DNA of 64,000 nucleotides from Chitinophaga agrisoli (GTDB taxonomy: Bacteria; Bacteroidota; Bacteroidia; Chitinophagales; Chitinophagaceae). The stretch spans positions 186,001-250,000 of the forward strand of contig NZ_VUOC01000002.1 in the NCBI RefSeq assembly GCF_008386695.1. Reading direction: 5' to 3'. The position numbers were made by a program, and so were the translations under genes. This document shows, one piece after another, positions 15,409 to 25,386 of this stretch. How positions within the stretch are numbered: position 1 is the stretch's first letter; every line of letters begins with the position of its first letter. Below the pieces are notes generated by a model. The model did no database searches and was not told the origin of the DNA. It worked only from the letters and a program-made list of their open reading frames with translations.

Positions 15409-17046
15409 TTATACCTGGAACACGCCCAGCGCAAACCCGTCCTCCAACGGCGCCTGGTTGGCGGCTGTAATACCTTCAGAGATCACGCGGCGGGTTTCTC
15501 CCGGGTCAATGATCTCATCCACCCATAACCGCGCAGCGGCATAATACGGGGTGGTTTGACTGTTGTATCTTTCTGTAATATCGTTGAGTAGCTTACTTTC
15601 CTCTTCCGGGCTGATCTCCTGGCCTTTTGCCTTTAAAGAAGCCACCTGGATCTGTAACAGCGTTTTAGCGGCCTGCTCGCCACCCATTACGGCTATCTTG
15701 GCGGTAGGCCATGCGTAGATGAAACGCGGCCCATATGCCTTGCCACACATCGCGTAATTACCGGCACCATAAGAGTTGCCAATGATAATGGTGATCTTGG
15801 GCACAATGGAATTAGCCACTGCATTCACCAGCTTAGCGCCATCTTTGATAATTCCGGCATGCTCGCTGCGGCTGCCCACCATAAAACCGGTCACATCCTG
15901 CAGGAATACCAGGGGAATCTTTTTCTGGTTACAGTTCATGATAAAACGGGCAGCCTTGTCGGCGCTATCGTTATAGATCACGCCGCCCATCTGCATTTCG
16001 CCTTTTTTACTCTTTACGATCTTGCGCTGGTTGGCTACAATCCCCACTGCCCAGCCATCAATACGGGCATAACCACAGAGAATGCTTTTACCATAGTCCT
16101 GTTTGTATTGCTCAAACTCTGAATTATCCACCAGGTGATCGATGATCTCCAGCATATCATAAGGTTTGGAGCTATCTGTAGGCAATACGCTGTACAGGGT
16201 ATCCATTTCCCTGACCGGGGCTACGGGCGTTATACGGTCAAATCCCGCTACTGCCGGAGCGCCCAGTTTGCTCATGATCTTACGGATATGATCCAGGCAT
16301 TCCTGGTCTGTTTTGAATTTATAATCGGCAATACCGGAGATCTCTGTATGGGTAACTGCGCCGCCTAAGGTTTCCGCATCTATGCTTTCGCCAATAGCAG
16401 CCTTTACCAGGTAAGGGCCGGCCAGGAAAATGGAGCCGTTGCCTTCCACCATCAGCACCTCGTCGCTCATAATGGGCAGGTAAGCGCCCCCGGCTACACA
16501 ACTGCCCATCACAGCTGCGATCTGGGTAATACCCATGGCGCTCATCCGGGCGTTATTATAAAAAATACGGCCAAAATGCTCTTTATCGGGGAAGATCTCG
16601 TCCTGCATTGGCAGGTATACGCCGGCGCTGTCTACCAGGTAAATGATGGGCAGCCGGTTTTCCATGGCAATTTCCTGCAGGCGCAGGTTCTTTTTGCCGG
16701 TCATCGGGAACCAGGCCCCTGCCTTTACGGTCATATCGTTGGCTACAATTACGCACTGGCGGCCACTTACATAACCAATACCGCCTACGGTGCCGGCAGC
16801 GGGGCAGCCGCCATGCTCGGGGTACATTTCATAGGCGGCAAAAGCGCCTATCTCCGTAAAAGGGGCGTCTTTATCAATCAGGTAGGCGATCCGTTCGCGG
16901 GGGGTTAATTTACCTCTCTCCCTAACTTTTTCCATGTTCTTTTTGCCGCCCCCCTGCTCTATCACAGCCAGGCGCTGCTTAAGGGTGCTGGTGGCCCTGC
17001 GCATGGCATCCTCATTCCGGTTGATCTCCAGTTGTTGTTGATCCAT
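15409..17046 (-). CDS. Acyl-CoA carboxylase, carboxyltransferase (beta) subunit
   Basis: Biotin-dependent carboxyltransferase that moves CO2 from carboxybiotin to an acyl-CoA. The 545-residue protein has both crotonase-like halves: the N-terminal half with VANDMTVKAGAWFPMTGKKNLR, YLVDSAGVYLPMQ and SCVAGGAYLPIMSDE, and the C-terminal half with FLQDVTGFMVGS, GNSYGAGNYAMCGKAYGPRF and AVMGGEQAAKTL. The motif set is closest to the methylcrotonyl-CoA carboxylase beta type (leucine breakdown), with propionyl- or geranyl-CoA as alternatives. The biotinylated alpha subunit is not in the window. It stands alone, divergent from the DinB gene. Confidence 0.88.
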   Translation of the reverse strand: MDQQQLEINRNEDAMRRATSTLKQRLAVIEQGGGKKNMEKVRERGKLTPRERIAYLIDKDAPFTEIGAFAAYEMYPEHGGCPAAGTVGGIGYVSGRQCVIVANDMTVKAGAWFPMTGKKNLRLQEIAMENRLPIIYLVDSAGVYLPMQDEIFPDKEHFGRIFYNNARMSAMGITQIAAVMGSCVAGGAYLPIMSDEVLMVEGNGSIFLAGPYLVKAAIGESIDAETLGGAVTHTEISGIADYKFKTDQECLDHIRKIMSKLGAPAVAGFDRITPVAPVREMDTLYSVLPTDSSKPYDMLEIIDHLVDNSEFEQYKQDYGKSILCGYARIDGWAVGIVANQRKIVKSKKGEMQMGGVIYNDSADKAARFIMNCNQKKIPLVFLQDVTGFMVGSRSEHAGIIKDGAKLVNAVANSIVPKITIIIGNSYGAGNYAMCGKAYGPRFIYAWPTAKIAVMGGEQAAKTLLQIQVASLKAKGQEISPEEESKLLNDITERYNSQTTPYYAAARLWVDEIIDPGETRRVISEGITAANQAPLEDGFALGVFQV

Positions 17047-17139
17047 AGCTATATTATTTTGCTAAATGTAACGAAGAATAAAGACATGATGAAAAAAGCG
17101 GAATAGTCGTAAATTTAGTTAACCACTAAATCTACCACC

Positions 17140-17604
17140 ATGTCGCACCTGCAATACCTCGCCACATCGCTGGAGAATCTGTACAATGGCAGCCCCTGGA
17201 TAGAAGTCACTTTTACCGAACACCTTAAACGCGTAAGCGCCAGGCAGGCGGTACAGCGCTTTGGGGACTCCAACTGTATCTGGCAGATCGTGAACCATCT
17301 TATTTACTGGCACCAGCGGGTACTGCGTTACATGAATAATGAGCAACCCGAACAGGATGGCGACCTGCCGGATTTTTACCTGCCGGAAAATCATGGGGAA
17401 GAGAACTGGCAGGCTACGCAGCACCGGATGGAGCATTCCGTGGCGCATGTTGTAGCGGCTTTGCGTTCCTTTCCGGAAGATAAGCTGTATGAGTTATTTC
17501 CGGGTACCACGCATCCGGCGGCTTATTATTTTCATGGGATAGTGGACCATGCGGCTTATCATCTTGGGCAAATTGTGTTGCTGGAGAAGTATAGCAGGGA
17601 ATGA
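17140..17604 (+). CDS. DinB-family protein
   Basis: Four-helix-bundle metal-binding protein of the DinB/YfiT group, whose members are thiol transferases or damage-linked proteins of mostly unknown substrate. The 154-residue product has the metal-ligand His positions in IWQIVNHLIYWH (about residues 46-57) and HGIVDHAAYHLGQI (about 132-145). Length and pattern fit the family. It is transcribed away from the acyl-CoA carboxylase gene; a TAAATTTA at 17110-17117 is a weak -7 candidate. Confidence 0.85.
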   Translation: MSHLQYLATSLENLYNGSPWIEVTFTEHLKRVSARQAVQRFGDSNCIWQIVNHLIYWHQRVLRYMNNEQPEQDGDLPDFYLPENHGEENWQATQHRMEHSVAHVVAALRSFPEDKLYELFPGTTHPAAYYFHGIVDHAAYHLGQIVLLEKYSRE

Positions 17605-17614
17605 ACCTCTATTA

Positions 17615-19051
17615 TTAAAACTGGGAAACGTTTGAGGGATCGCCTACCTCTTCAATTATTTTTATTACTTCAAGAACCCGTTCTGCCGATGGATGATTAA
17701 TTGGAACTGCCTGCATTCCATTGTTATTGAACGCGCCATATTTACTTCCGCTTTTTACGATAAAAAACTTTTTACCATTAAATGTATAAACTTTAGGCTC
17801 CACGTAGTCATAATCGCATTTAATTACGGTATCTCCTTTTAAATTAACTACACCATATTTATTTCCAATAACAATTACCGTAAAATCTTTGGCAGGCACA
17901 TTTATAGGCATAACCTTTTCCTGATGAATATTTGAAGTATCCCCATTAAGCGTGCCGTACGCCAATTTCACCTTCTTTGCCGGCTGTCGCAGATTTGAGT
18001 AACGCTCCTCCATAGGATTAAGAAGCTTATTATTTAATTTATTGGCAATAGTATACTCTCGATAAGCGTCATCCATGGCACCAGTAGCCAACATTACATT
18101 TGCCAGATTATAATGTAAATAACCATTCATGGAATCAACCTTGATCCCTAATTTATATTCTTTCCCCGCCTCAGCAAACTGCTTTTTACAGAGCAGATTA
18201 TGCCCGATAAACAAACGACTGTATCCAATTAATTTTCTATTATTTTCATTTTGATTTATTTCCAGCACCTGCTGGAATTTCCCCTTAGACACATCAAATT
18301 CGTTTGAATTATAATACAACAATCCTAAAATAAATTCTGCAACAACCTGAGATTGATAGTCAATCGAAAACTTTATTACATCCGGGTTTTGCAAGTGGAT
18401 GATCTTTTTATTATTTAGGATCCCATTCAGGTAGATATTGCAATCAAAAACTGGCGAGGTTGTACTCCTCTTTCCGAATATGAGCAGTCCTTTCTTATAA
18501 AGGTTGTCGTCAAATACGTTCTTAATAGTATCAAGATAACCGACCCCTCCGATGTTAATAAATTTATTAACCCGCATAGTATTTATTGTATCGCCATCTT
18601 GTAATTCCGCATCCAATACGCTAAACAATTTATACGAGAAATCATCATCTTCTTCGTTCGTAAATCGGGCAATAAGAAGTCCTATATTTTTTTCATCGAC
18701 CCTATGCGAGGTACTTTTAACAATGATGATTTTTATCAACAAAAAAAGAGGGAATACCAAAAGTATGCCACTAAAAAATCTTAAGACCTTCGCCCACTTT
18801 ATTTTTTGGGGGCTATACTTAGGCACAAACAGTCCAAAAGCTTCCTTTTTTGCATTGATCATTTCAGTGAATGCCCTTTGCAAAATAAAGAAGAGCGCTA
18901 TACAAATCAAAGCTATACTATAGCTGGAATCAAAAATTTGTGTGGCTAATGTCGATATACTGAAAAGTATTGCAATTAATCCTATAATTACTTCGAGGGA
19001 ATTCTTATACTTTTCTATCTCATTCCTTAGAATGCTAAGAATATTTTTCAT
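17615..19051 (-). CDS. Membrane protein with TPR and WG repeats, AT-rich
   Basis: A 478-residue protein of unknown function. Three hydrophobic segments lie near residues 20-40, 43-60 and 88-112, followed by a soluble part. Residues about 245-345 contain TPR-like helices (LGLLYYNSNEFDVSKGKFQQVLEI, YLHYNLANVMLATGAMDDAYREY). The C-terminus (about 390-455) has two WG/KWG-type beta repeats, NKYGVVNLKGDTVI and SKYGAFNNNGMQAV. Base composition is clearly more AT-rich than its neighbours, with many AAA, ATT and TTA codons, which suggests recent arrival by transfer. No mobile-element gene is adjacent. Confidence 0.7.
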   Translation of the reverse strand: MKNILSILRNEIEKYKNSLEVIIGLIAILFSISTLATQIFDSSYSIALICIALFFILQRAFTEMINAKKEAFGLFVPKYSPQKIKWAKVLRFFSGILLVFPLFLLIKIIIVKSTSHRVDEKNIGLLIARFTNEEDDDFSYKLFSVLDAELQDGDTINTMRVNKFINIGGVGYLDTIKNVFDDNLYKKGLLIFGKRSTTSPVFDCNIYLNGILNNKKIIHLQNPDVIKFSIDYQSQVVAEFILGLLYYNSNEFDVSKGKFQQVLEINQNENNRKLIGYSRLFIGHNLLCKKQFAEAGKEYKLGIKVDSMNGYLHYNLANVMLATGAMDDAYREYTIANKLNNKLLNPMEERYSNLRQPAKKVKLAYGTLNGDTSNIHQEKVMPINVPAKDFTVIVIGNKYGVVNLKGDTVIKCDYDYVEPKVYTFNGKKFFIVKSGSKYGAFNNNGMQAVPINHPSAERVLEVIKIIEEVGDPSNVSQF

Positions 19052-19141
19052 AGAAACAGGGAGATCTTATTACATGGTTGACAATTAAAAGTACTTACAA
19101 ATAACCAGTTTAACAAAAAACTGTCGCCCATTTACCTTATC

Positions 19142-20074
19142 CTACTCCAACTCCAACTCATACCGCACTTCCTTCAACCTATGCCCCCACATTTCCTGCG
19201 GTATCTCCTCCGTTTTCTTAAACCCTTCTCTCTCATACAGCGCAGCAGCTGTAGTCTGCTGATCCGTAGTCAGCAAATACACCTGCTTGTAGCGCTTCTC
19301 CCGGCAAAAAGCTATCGCATCCGCTACCAGCTTCTTTCCCAAACCCACACCCCGCATATCCGGGTGCACCAGCAGCCAACGCAACTGCGCCTGTTTCCTA
19401 GAATGGCCTATAATTGCTACTGCGCCTACAATACGCTCATTATAGGTAGCCAGGAAAGCCCGGTCCTTAGCCGGATCATATTTGGGCAGAAAATCATAAA
19501 AGGTCTTACATACATACGCCTCAAACTCCAGGTTGTACTGCATTTCCTTGGCGTATAACTCGCCATGGAGGTAGATCAGATATCCCACATCTCCCGGCTG
19601 CAATTCATGACGGAATACGATATCATCCAGGCTAATAGGCCGTTTAACAGATAATACCTGCTGCAATGTTTGCAGACACCCCGCTACAGATTGCTGCTGC
19701 CCTTCCGGTAAATGTGCCAGCATATCTGCTATCTGCTGATTGGAGCGTGCGTCCAGTGTATCAAACAGCTTGCGGCCTTTGGCGGTCAGCTGCAGATACC
19801 AGGTGCGCCCGTCTGTGGCAGACTGGCGCCGGTTGACAATGTTACTTTTTTCAAATGCCTTCAGGATACGGCTCAGGTAACCACCATCTATCACCAGGCT
19901 TTCAATAAGTTTGCCTGCCGTGCAGTTTTCCATATGCCGTATTTCATAGAGTACCCGTACTTCTGAGAGGGATAGCTCACTGTCCAGGATATGCTGGTCC
20001 AATAAACCTATTAGCCGGGTATAAAAGCGGTTGAACTGGCGGATGGCGCCCACTGTTCCGTTTATTGCTGACAT
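19142..20074 (-). CDS. MarR-type regulator fused to GNAT acetyltransferase
   Basis: A 310-residue bifunctional protein. Residues about 1-145 form a MarR winged helix (FYTRLIGLLDQHILDSELSLSEVRVLYEI, the recognition region GGYLSRILKAFEKSNIV, then wing residues RQSATDGRTWYLQLTAKG). Residues about 155-310 are a GNAT domain with the acetyl-CoA loop VHPDMRGVGLGKKLV and the final VYLLTTDQQTTAAALYEREGF block. I chose ATG 20074; the frame can be extended 12 codons, but MarR proteins begin close to this point. The MarR-GNAT fusion is widespread. A perfect palindrome just upstream is the likely autoregulatory site. Confidence 0.85.
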   Translation of the reverse strand: MSAINGTVGAIRQFNRFYTRLIGLLDQHILDSELSLSEVRVLYEIRHMENCTAGKLIESLVIDGGYLSRILKAFEKSNIVNRRQSATDGRTWYLQLTAKGRKLFDTLDARSNQQIADMLAHLPEGQQQSVAGCLQTLQQVLSVKRPISLDDIVFRHELQPGDVGYLIYLHGELYAKEMQYNLEFEAYVCKTFYDFLPKYDPAKDRAFLATYNERIVGAVAIIGHSRKQAQLRWLLVHPDMRGVGLGKKLVADAIAFCREKRYKQVYLLTTDQQTTAAALYEREGFKKTEEIPQEMWGHRLKEVRYELELE

Positions 20075-20113
20075 AGTTGTTTCACTTGTATGGAACAAAG
20101 ATCGACACAATAG

Positions 20114-20126
20114 TTGACAATGTCAA
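20114..20126. promoter_or_regulatory. Candidate MarR operator
   Basis: TTGACA-A-TGTCAA is a perfect 6+1+6 palindrome 40 bases upstream of the MarR-GNAT start, in the gap shared with the divergent SMI1/KNR4 gene. A further half site TTGAC follows 8 bases later. MarR dimers typically bind such palindromes; the assignment is inference. Confidence 0.5.
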
Positions 20127-20228
20127 GTTAATTATTTGACAAAAGCAAGTATCCTTAATACTTCATCCAAAATTCATATTGCCGCATAAAAAATAACTGT
20201 ATCTTCCCAAGGCAAACGTGTTTAAACT

Positions 20229-20927
20229 ATGGAACCCTTATTAACTGCCCTTCAGCAGGAATTAACCCGTGTATATCCGCCTGTAGTAGCGCAGCTCAAT
20301 GCTGGCGCCAGTGATCAGGCGATACAGGAAACGGAACAGCAACTGGGCTTCCCATTACCAGAAGAGGTAAAAAACCTTTACCGCTGGAAAGATGGCATCA
20401 ACATAGGCCAGGAAATCCCTTTCAAAGCGCATTTCATGTCGTCTTTTGGTTATTTCGCCAGCCTGGCAGAAGCCGCGGAGACCTATCAATATTCCGTAAA
20501 GGAAAACAAAGAGCTCCGCGAAAAAATGTTCCAGCTATTCAGTGATGGCCAGGGGAATCTGGTGCTCATAGATTGTGATGAGCCATCCAAAGATTATGGC
20601 AAGATCTTGTTGTTTGATCCTTTTGCGGTGGATGAAAAGCATACAGGGCTAACGGTTTTATATGATTCACTGCCTGCCTTTCTCGAAACCATGATCGCTT
20701 GTTACCGGGAAGGTATATATAGCTTTAAGGCCCTGGCAACAGAAGAAGAAAACCAGCCGGAAGAAGAAGCTCCCTATCGTGCAGGTTTTGTATCTGACGA
20801 AGATTATAACAAATACCTGGACTATGATGAGGATACGGAAGTGATACTGCGGACAGATCCCGAACGCGAGCACACCATCAGCAAAAAGCTGAATCCGCAA
20901 GCTGCTTATTGGAAAAAGAAACGATGA
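20229..20927 (+). CDS. SMI1/KNR4 (SUKH) family protein
   Basis: A 232-residue SUKH-fold protein. The core is at residues about 25-165: SDQAIQETEQQLGFPLPEEVKNLYRWKDG, the strand LVLIDCDEPSKDYGKILLFDP, then LYDSLPAFLETMIACYREGIY. The tail (about 175-232) is acidic and then basic. SUKH proteins often act as immunity partners of polymorphic toxins, but many solitary copies have no known role and no toxin is adjacent here. It is divergent from the MarR-GNAT gene and ends at a strong terminator. Confidence 0.85.
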   Translation: MEPLLTALQQELTRVYPPVVAQLNAGASDQAIQETEQQLGFPLPEEVKNLYRWKDGINIGQEIPFKAHFMSSFGYFASLAEAAETYQYSVKENKELREKMFQLFSDGQGNLVLIDCDEPSKDYGKILLFDPFAVDEKHTGLTVLYDSLPAFLETMIACYREGIYSFKALATEEENQPEEEAPYRAGFVSDEDYNKYLDYDEDTEVILRTDPEREHTISKKLNPQAAYWKKKR

Positions 20928-20945
20928 TTTCCTCTTATAAAAAAG

Positions 20946-20974
20946 ATAAGGGCCGGCATTACGCCGGCCCTTAT
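20946..20974. terminator. Terminator between convergent genes
   Basis: A perfect 12-bp GC-rich stem (ATAAGGGCCGGC and its complement) with loop ATTAC lies between the SMI1/KNR4 gene and the converging 1448-codon gene; it probably serves both. Confidence 0.75.
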
Positions 20975-21019
20975 TGGTTTGTGTCAATCTGTATCCGTTA
21001 CCTAGTAAAAAATCCTTGT

Positions 21020-24000
21020 CTAATCTGCGCAGGTGGGGCAGCATACAAACGGCACTTCCGCAAGCGGAGATGTACGTAGTATGCGGTACTGGCCCAATGC
21101 TTCGTTCAATGCCCGCTGGCTTTGCAGCTGCCGCGTTTCTATGGCCTGGTATACCTGCGGATAGTTAGCGGTGAGCTTTTTGATCTCCGGCAGGGATAGG
21201 CCCATATGTTCGTAAATGCTGGTAATGTTGCCAAACACTTCCACCGTTAGTACGCTTAAGGGCGAATCTTCCGGCAAGCCCAGACCTACCAGCAAGGCAG
21301 CTACCTCCTTGTTCTCCCAGGTTACTCGGGCGGTCTTTATCTGGTCTTTAAAGATGGCGATCTTAGCGCCTGCAATCAGCGAGGCCTCTGTATAGCTTAC
21401 GGCCTGCGGCTGTACGGTAATGGGTGCATCCTTTAATTGATCATAAGCCTGCAACAGTTTGCGGGAGGTGTCCCTGTCCAGCTCCACTATTTTACCGGCG
21501 GCGCGGTCCTTCATTACCTGGTTCAGCTTGCGCTGGGTAATGGCGTCCAGGCGCAGGGAATCCACTTCATTCAGCATGGTCAGGTTGGTGAGCAGTACGC
21601 CGGCGCGGGCGGGCTCGTCTACCTGGTCTACGGTCCAGCGGTTCAGCTCTGCCTGTGCGTTGCGGTACAGCAGTCCCAGGTCGCGGTCCGGCATTTTTAT
21701 GGCTGGGGGCAATACTAAGGTCATCAGCTTCTCATCCAGCAGTATGTTGCGGTAAGCCAGGCCGTCTGCCTGTTTTACCTGGGCGTATAATACGCAGTGC
21801 AGCTGGGTGCGGGGCGGGTCCGGCGTAATGTCGCGGCCTCTCCATACCGCTTTGGCATAGGGGGCGTTTACATATACGCGGTCCTTATCGCGGTTCACAT
21901 TGCAGAGCAGCGTAGGCGCGGGGTGTTGCATACCCGTTACCCGCAGCGGCCTGCCAAAGCGGCCCTGGGCGGTGCTCCACAGGTTTTCCTTACCGTCTTC
22001 CTCATTGCTCCAATGGCCATGTCCCATGCGGAACTCATAGGTAAAGAAGCCAAACAGCTCCGGGCTTTCCGAATGCAGTCCGGGCGGCAGGGGCAGCAGG
22101 TAGTGCAGGTTATCATCATCGCTGGCTTTTTCCATGGCCTGCATGGCGCTCAGGCCCGCCATATCATCGGTTTGATTGGGGGTAATGCTGCGCGTGTATT
22201 CCGGGTCTATGGGCAGCGGCGGATCTTCTGTTACATCTGTGGCCACGGCCAGGTTACCGCCCAGCATCTGATCCGGCGCATATTGCAGCAGGCGGCAGAA
22301 TACAGTATCGTGCGGGTCTGCTACCGGTTCTTCCAGCTCTACCCACAGGTAACGCTGGCGCGGCTCTGTAGCGCTGTATTTCTCGTTCTTGCGGTAGGGA
22401 GAGAATGCGATACCCACGCTGGCGATTTTTGGCACCTGGGCAGGTATAACGGTGCTGGGCAGGTCCAGGCGCTCCTGCGGGAAGGAGGCCGGCGCGCCAT
22501 GTCCTGGTTTAAAATGCGGGGTAAGCGTATACGTTACCTCCAGCTCATCCGGGAAACGTAACATACCATTGGGCCGTTTCAGGGCTGTTTTGGGCTCAAT
22601 AGCGTCAATAAACACCAGCGTGGTGTAGTTACGGTTCACCAGCCCAAACTCGTCTGGAGTAAGCGACTCAAAGGAGGCGTAGTGTTTCAGTTCAATATCA
22701 CCCAGTATATCCAGCGTCTCTGCTTCGGCGGCGCTGTCGTGTTTGAATTTCTTTACACGGCCAACGGTAAAGCCAACATCCTGCAGCGCGTCCCAGCTCC
22801 AGTCGCGGTTCAGGCGGTATACGATACAGCCTATCCAGTGATTGGCCAGATCGCCTTTGGAAGAGAAAGTAATGCTGCTCTGGTCCGGGGCCAGGTGATG
22901 GCGGATCTTAGCGTTACAGCCAAATACCACGCGCTCACCTTTTTTGCCCACAAGGGTAAGGCCTTTGGATACTACGCCCAGTTCTGTTGCCAGGCGCTGT
23001 ACCATATCCGGCATACGGTCCACACTTTCTTTGATGAAGAGCATGGAGGCAATCAGCCCGTCGTTCACCTTGGGCGGATCCGGCTGCAGGTACACGGCTT
23101 TCACCGGCGCTACATTGGGTTTGGGCAGCAGCAGGTTGTCTTCGTTATCAGAAGCTTTATAGAACCATAGCTGGGTGGTTTTGCCATAACGGCTGTCCAG
23201 CTCAGGATCAGCGTCGTTAATAAAGCCATGGTAGCTGCTATCGCCATCGCATATGCCGCGGATGGTCACGCGTATACGGCGGGCGCTGGGCAGCGGTATA
23301 TCCGTCATGGCGTCAATAGCGGCTTTATTGAGGGCGGCATTATTGAAGGGATCATCCTGGTTGCCCAGGTTCAGGGCTGGCGCATCATGGAATACCACCG
23401 GCAGCACCAGCTCATCTTCAAAGCCAGCGCCAAAAGCGCGGGTGGTGCGGTACAGTGTGATGTAATGCTCTGCGCCGCTATCGCTGAGCAGGTTATCCAG
23501 GCGCAGGGTCTCCACTTCCACTTTAATGGATACCCGCGTTACGTCCGGGTCTGCAATAGCGGGGATCTTGTTATCTGTGCCTTCGGTGGATTGTATAAGC
23601 AGTTGTACAGGGTCCTGTCCGGCTGCCTGGTATTTGCCGGTGAACACTACCGCCGGGTAGTTAAGCGTGGGGCGGCGGATGTGTAAACTGGGGCTGGGAT
23701 CCATCGTATGATCCGGCAGCTCGTTAAAGAATTCTGTTTTTGCCTGTAGCAATTCAGCCGGTTTATCTACCCGGCAAAGACCCGGGGTTATATAACGTTT
23801 AAAGGTGCGTTTGGCCGTAGGAGAAGGGGCATTGTTGAATATATCTGTGGCGATGGACGGGCCGCCGCCGCTAATGTCCATCATGCGTACACGGAACTCA
23901 TAGGTATTACCATAACGGAGTTGGGCCGCTGCGGCGACTTCATCAAACAGGTTGGCGGGTTGTACATTCTTGGGAGTATCATCATCCACGCTGGTCAGCG

Positions 24001-25366
24001 CTTCCGCGTTGCGGTAGATCTGTACAGCGTCGCTGTCTTTCAACACCAGGCTTTTGCCTGTCCAGTTGGTAAAATACATAGGCAGCCAGTAAGCACCGGT
24101 GGTATCATTATCCGGTTGCGTAGGAAATACCTGGTAAGGCAATTCTACTTCTTCGTTAGCGCCATTACCTACGCCGGCGCCGCCAATGGAATAGGATTGT
24201 TTGCTGCGTACCAGGTTCAGGCTGTTCCAGTCGCCAGCGCCTTCCTGTTTTACATCTATGCGGTAGCCAAATACGCCCAAAGGCGCATCCAGCCTTTTGC
24301 CCGGCTCCAGCGGGTTCTGTGCCAGCTGGCGGATGTACCAGATCAGGATCTGCTCATCATCCCAACCCAGGCGGATACCGGCATCCTTTACCGGGTGCGC
24401 GCCATCCTGCTGTTCGCTTAGCAGGTTGCTGCTCACCGGTTGTGTGGCATGTACAATCTTGGCAAAACCATCGTTATACTCATTCAGTTCCTGGAAGATC
24501 TTGTCCCACTCCCCTTTGGGTTCAGGGTCTACTGCATCAATGGCTTTGCGGTACAGCACGGGGAATAACAGCGGCGCAAATACCGGGCGGGGCGTGTTCA
24601 AGGCCAGTTTAGGTATACGCGCGGCATAACGTTTAACAAAGGGGCCGTCTACATCTTCTAACAGGGCGTTCTGGATGGGCACATAATCCGCGTTCACCAT
24701 ATCCACATACAAGTAACAACCCTTTTCAAACAACGCAGCATTGTCTGCTACGGATACCTGCGCGGTATAGATCATACCGCAGGCCCTGGCCAGCAGCGGT
24801 TGCCGCAGGATATGCGCAAACACCTGTCCCCAGCTCAGATCATCCTTATTGGCCCATCCGGGTTTCTTTTTGGTATCCTTACGGATGGCGCAATGATAGC
24901 TATCATCCGTGCGGGCATTGGGATGGCGGGGCGTGGTAAAGTTGAAGGACTCGCGGTAGCTCACCGGCAGGTACTTGCGTACGCTTACCGACTCCGGTAT
25001 CACCGCTTCCGCTTTATCCGTTGTATTGTCAACATTGATCTTTGCGCCCAGGTCTGCGGCAATGGCGGTTAACAGCGCCTTTTTATTAGCGGCGGCGGTT
25101 ACCGTCAGCGGCACCTTTACCGGTATGCGGCCAGCGGCGGTGGCATTGCTCAACGGCCATTCGTCCAGTCCTTTTACAATACCCAGCTCAAATTGAGGTA
25201 CCAGGTCTGCAAAAGGCGTGGCGGAATCATTGGGCGCCGCCAACCCTGTGGCATAGGGTACAAAAGGATCCTGGTTGCGGGGTATCAACACGATGTTCAG
25301 GGACAGGTTGGTCCCGTCAAATCCCTGGGGTAATACCATTACCGTATATCTTCTTTTGGCTTCCAT
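21020..25366 (-). CDS. Giant conserved-looking protein (1448 aa), function unknown
   Basis: No family that I can name. The 1448-residue protein has no signal peptide or clear membrane segment and looks mostly beta-rich. Distinct blocks include WLPMYFTNWTGKSLVL (427-442), a fibronectin-III-like strand YEFRVRMMDISGGGP (489-503), a related FFTYEFRMGHGHWS (1107-1120), and WSTAQGRFGRP followed by GMQHPAP (1130-1151). Such Trp/Gly/Pro-rich blocks suggest a conserved fold. The last 200 residues become helical (EIKKLTANYPQVYQAIETRQLQ) and end in a Cys-rich tail CCPTCAD. It begins 20 bases after the 1845-codon gene and must be read with it. Base use is like the host's. Confidence 0.75.
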   Translation of the reverse strand: MEAKRRYTVMVLPQGFDGTNLSLNIVLIPRNQDPFVPYATGLAAPNDSATPFADLVPQFELGIVKGLDEWPLSNATAAGRIPVKVPLTVTAAANKKALLTAIAADLGAKINVDNTTDKAEAVIPESVSVRKYLPVSYRESFNFTTPRHPNARTDDSYHCAIRKDTKKKPGWANKDDLSWGQVFAHILRQPLLARACGMIYTAQVSVADNAALFEKGCYLYVDMVNADYVPIQNALLEDVDGPFVKRYAARIPKLALNTPRPVFAPLLFPVLYRKAIDAVDPEPKGEWDKIFQELNEYNDGFAKIVHATQPVSSNLLSEQQDGAHPVKDAGIRLGWDDEQILIWYIRQLAQNPLEPGKRLDAPLGVFGYRIDVKQEGAGDWNSLNLVRSKQSYSIGGAGVGNGANEEVELPYQVFPTQPDNDTTGAYWLPMYFTNWTGKSLVLKDSDAVQIYRNAEALTSVDDDTPKNVQPANLFDEVAAAAQLRYGNTYEFRVRMMDISGGGPSIATDIFNNAPSPTAKRTFKRYITPGLCRVDKPAELLQAKTEFFNELPDHTMDPSPSLHIRRPTLNYPAVVFTGKYQAAGQDPVQLLIQSTEGTDNKIPAIADPDVTRVSIKVEVETLRLDNLLSDSGAEHYITLYRTTRAFGAGFEDELVLPVVFHDAPALNLGNQDDPFNNAALNKAAIDAMTDIPLPSARRIRVTIRGICDGDSSYHGFINDADPELDSRYGKTTQLWFYKASDNEDNLLLPKPNVAPVKAVYLQPDPPKVNDGLIASMLFIKESVDRMPDMVQRLATELGVVSKGLTLVGKKGERVVFGCNAKIRHHLAPDQSSITFSSKGDLANHWIGCIVYRLNRDWSWDALQDVGFTVGRVKKFKHDSAAEAETLDILGDIELKHYASFESLTPDEFGLVNRNYTTLVFIDAIEPKTALKRPNGMLRFPDELEVTYTLTPHFKPGHGAPASFPQERLDLPSTVIPAQVPKIASVGIAFSPYRKNEKYSATEPRQRYLWVELEEPVADPHDTVFCRLLQYAPDQMLGGNLAVATDVTEDPPLPIDPEYTRSITPNQTDDMAGLSAMQAMEKASDDDNLHYLLPLPPGLHSESPELFGFFTYEFRMGHGHWSNEEDGKENLWSTAQGRFGRPLRVTGMQHPAPTLLCNVNRDKDRVYVNAPYAKAVWRGRDITPDPPRTQLHCVLYAQVKQADGLAYRNILLDEKLMTLVLPPAIKMPDRDLGLLYRNAQAELNRWTVDQVDEPARAGVLLTNLTMLNEVDSLRLDAITQRKLNQVMKDRAAGKIVELDRDTSRKLLQAYDQLKDAPITVQPQAVSYTEASLIAGAKIAIFKDQIKTARVTWENKEVAALLVGLGLPEDSPLSVLTVEVFGNITSIYEHMGLSLPEIKKLTANYPQVYQAIETRQLQSQRALNEALGQYRILRTSPLAEVPFVCCPTCAD

Positions 25367-25386
25367 GAAAGTATAGTTTAGCGGGG

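Noticed and set aside
17615-20927. Prophage or integrated element
   Set aside because: The AT-rich gene stands alone; there is no integrase, phage gene, tRNA or direct-repeat attachment site at its borders.
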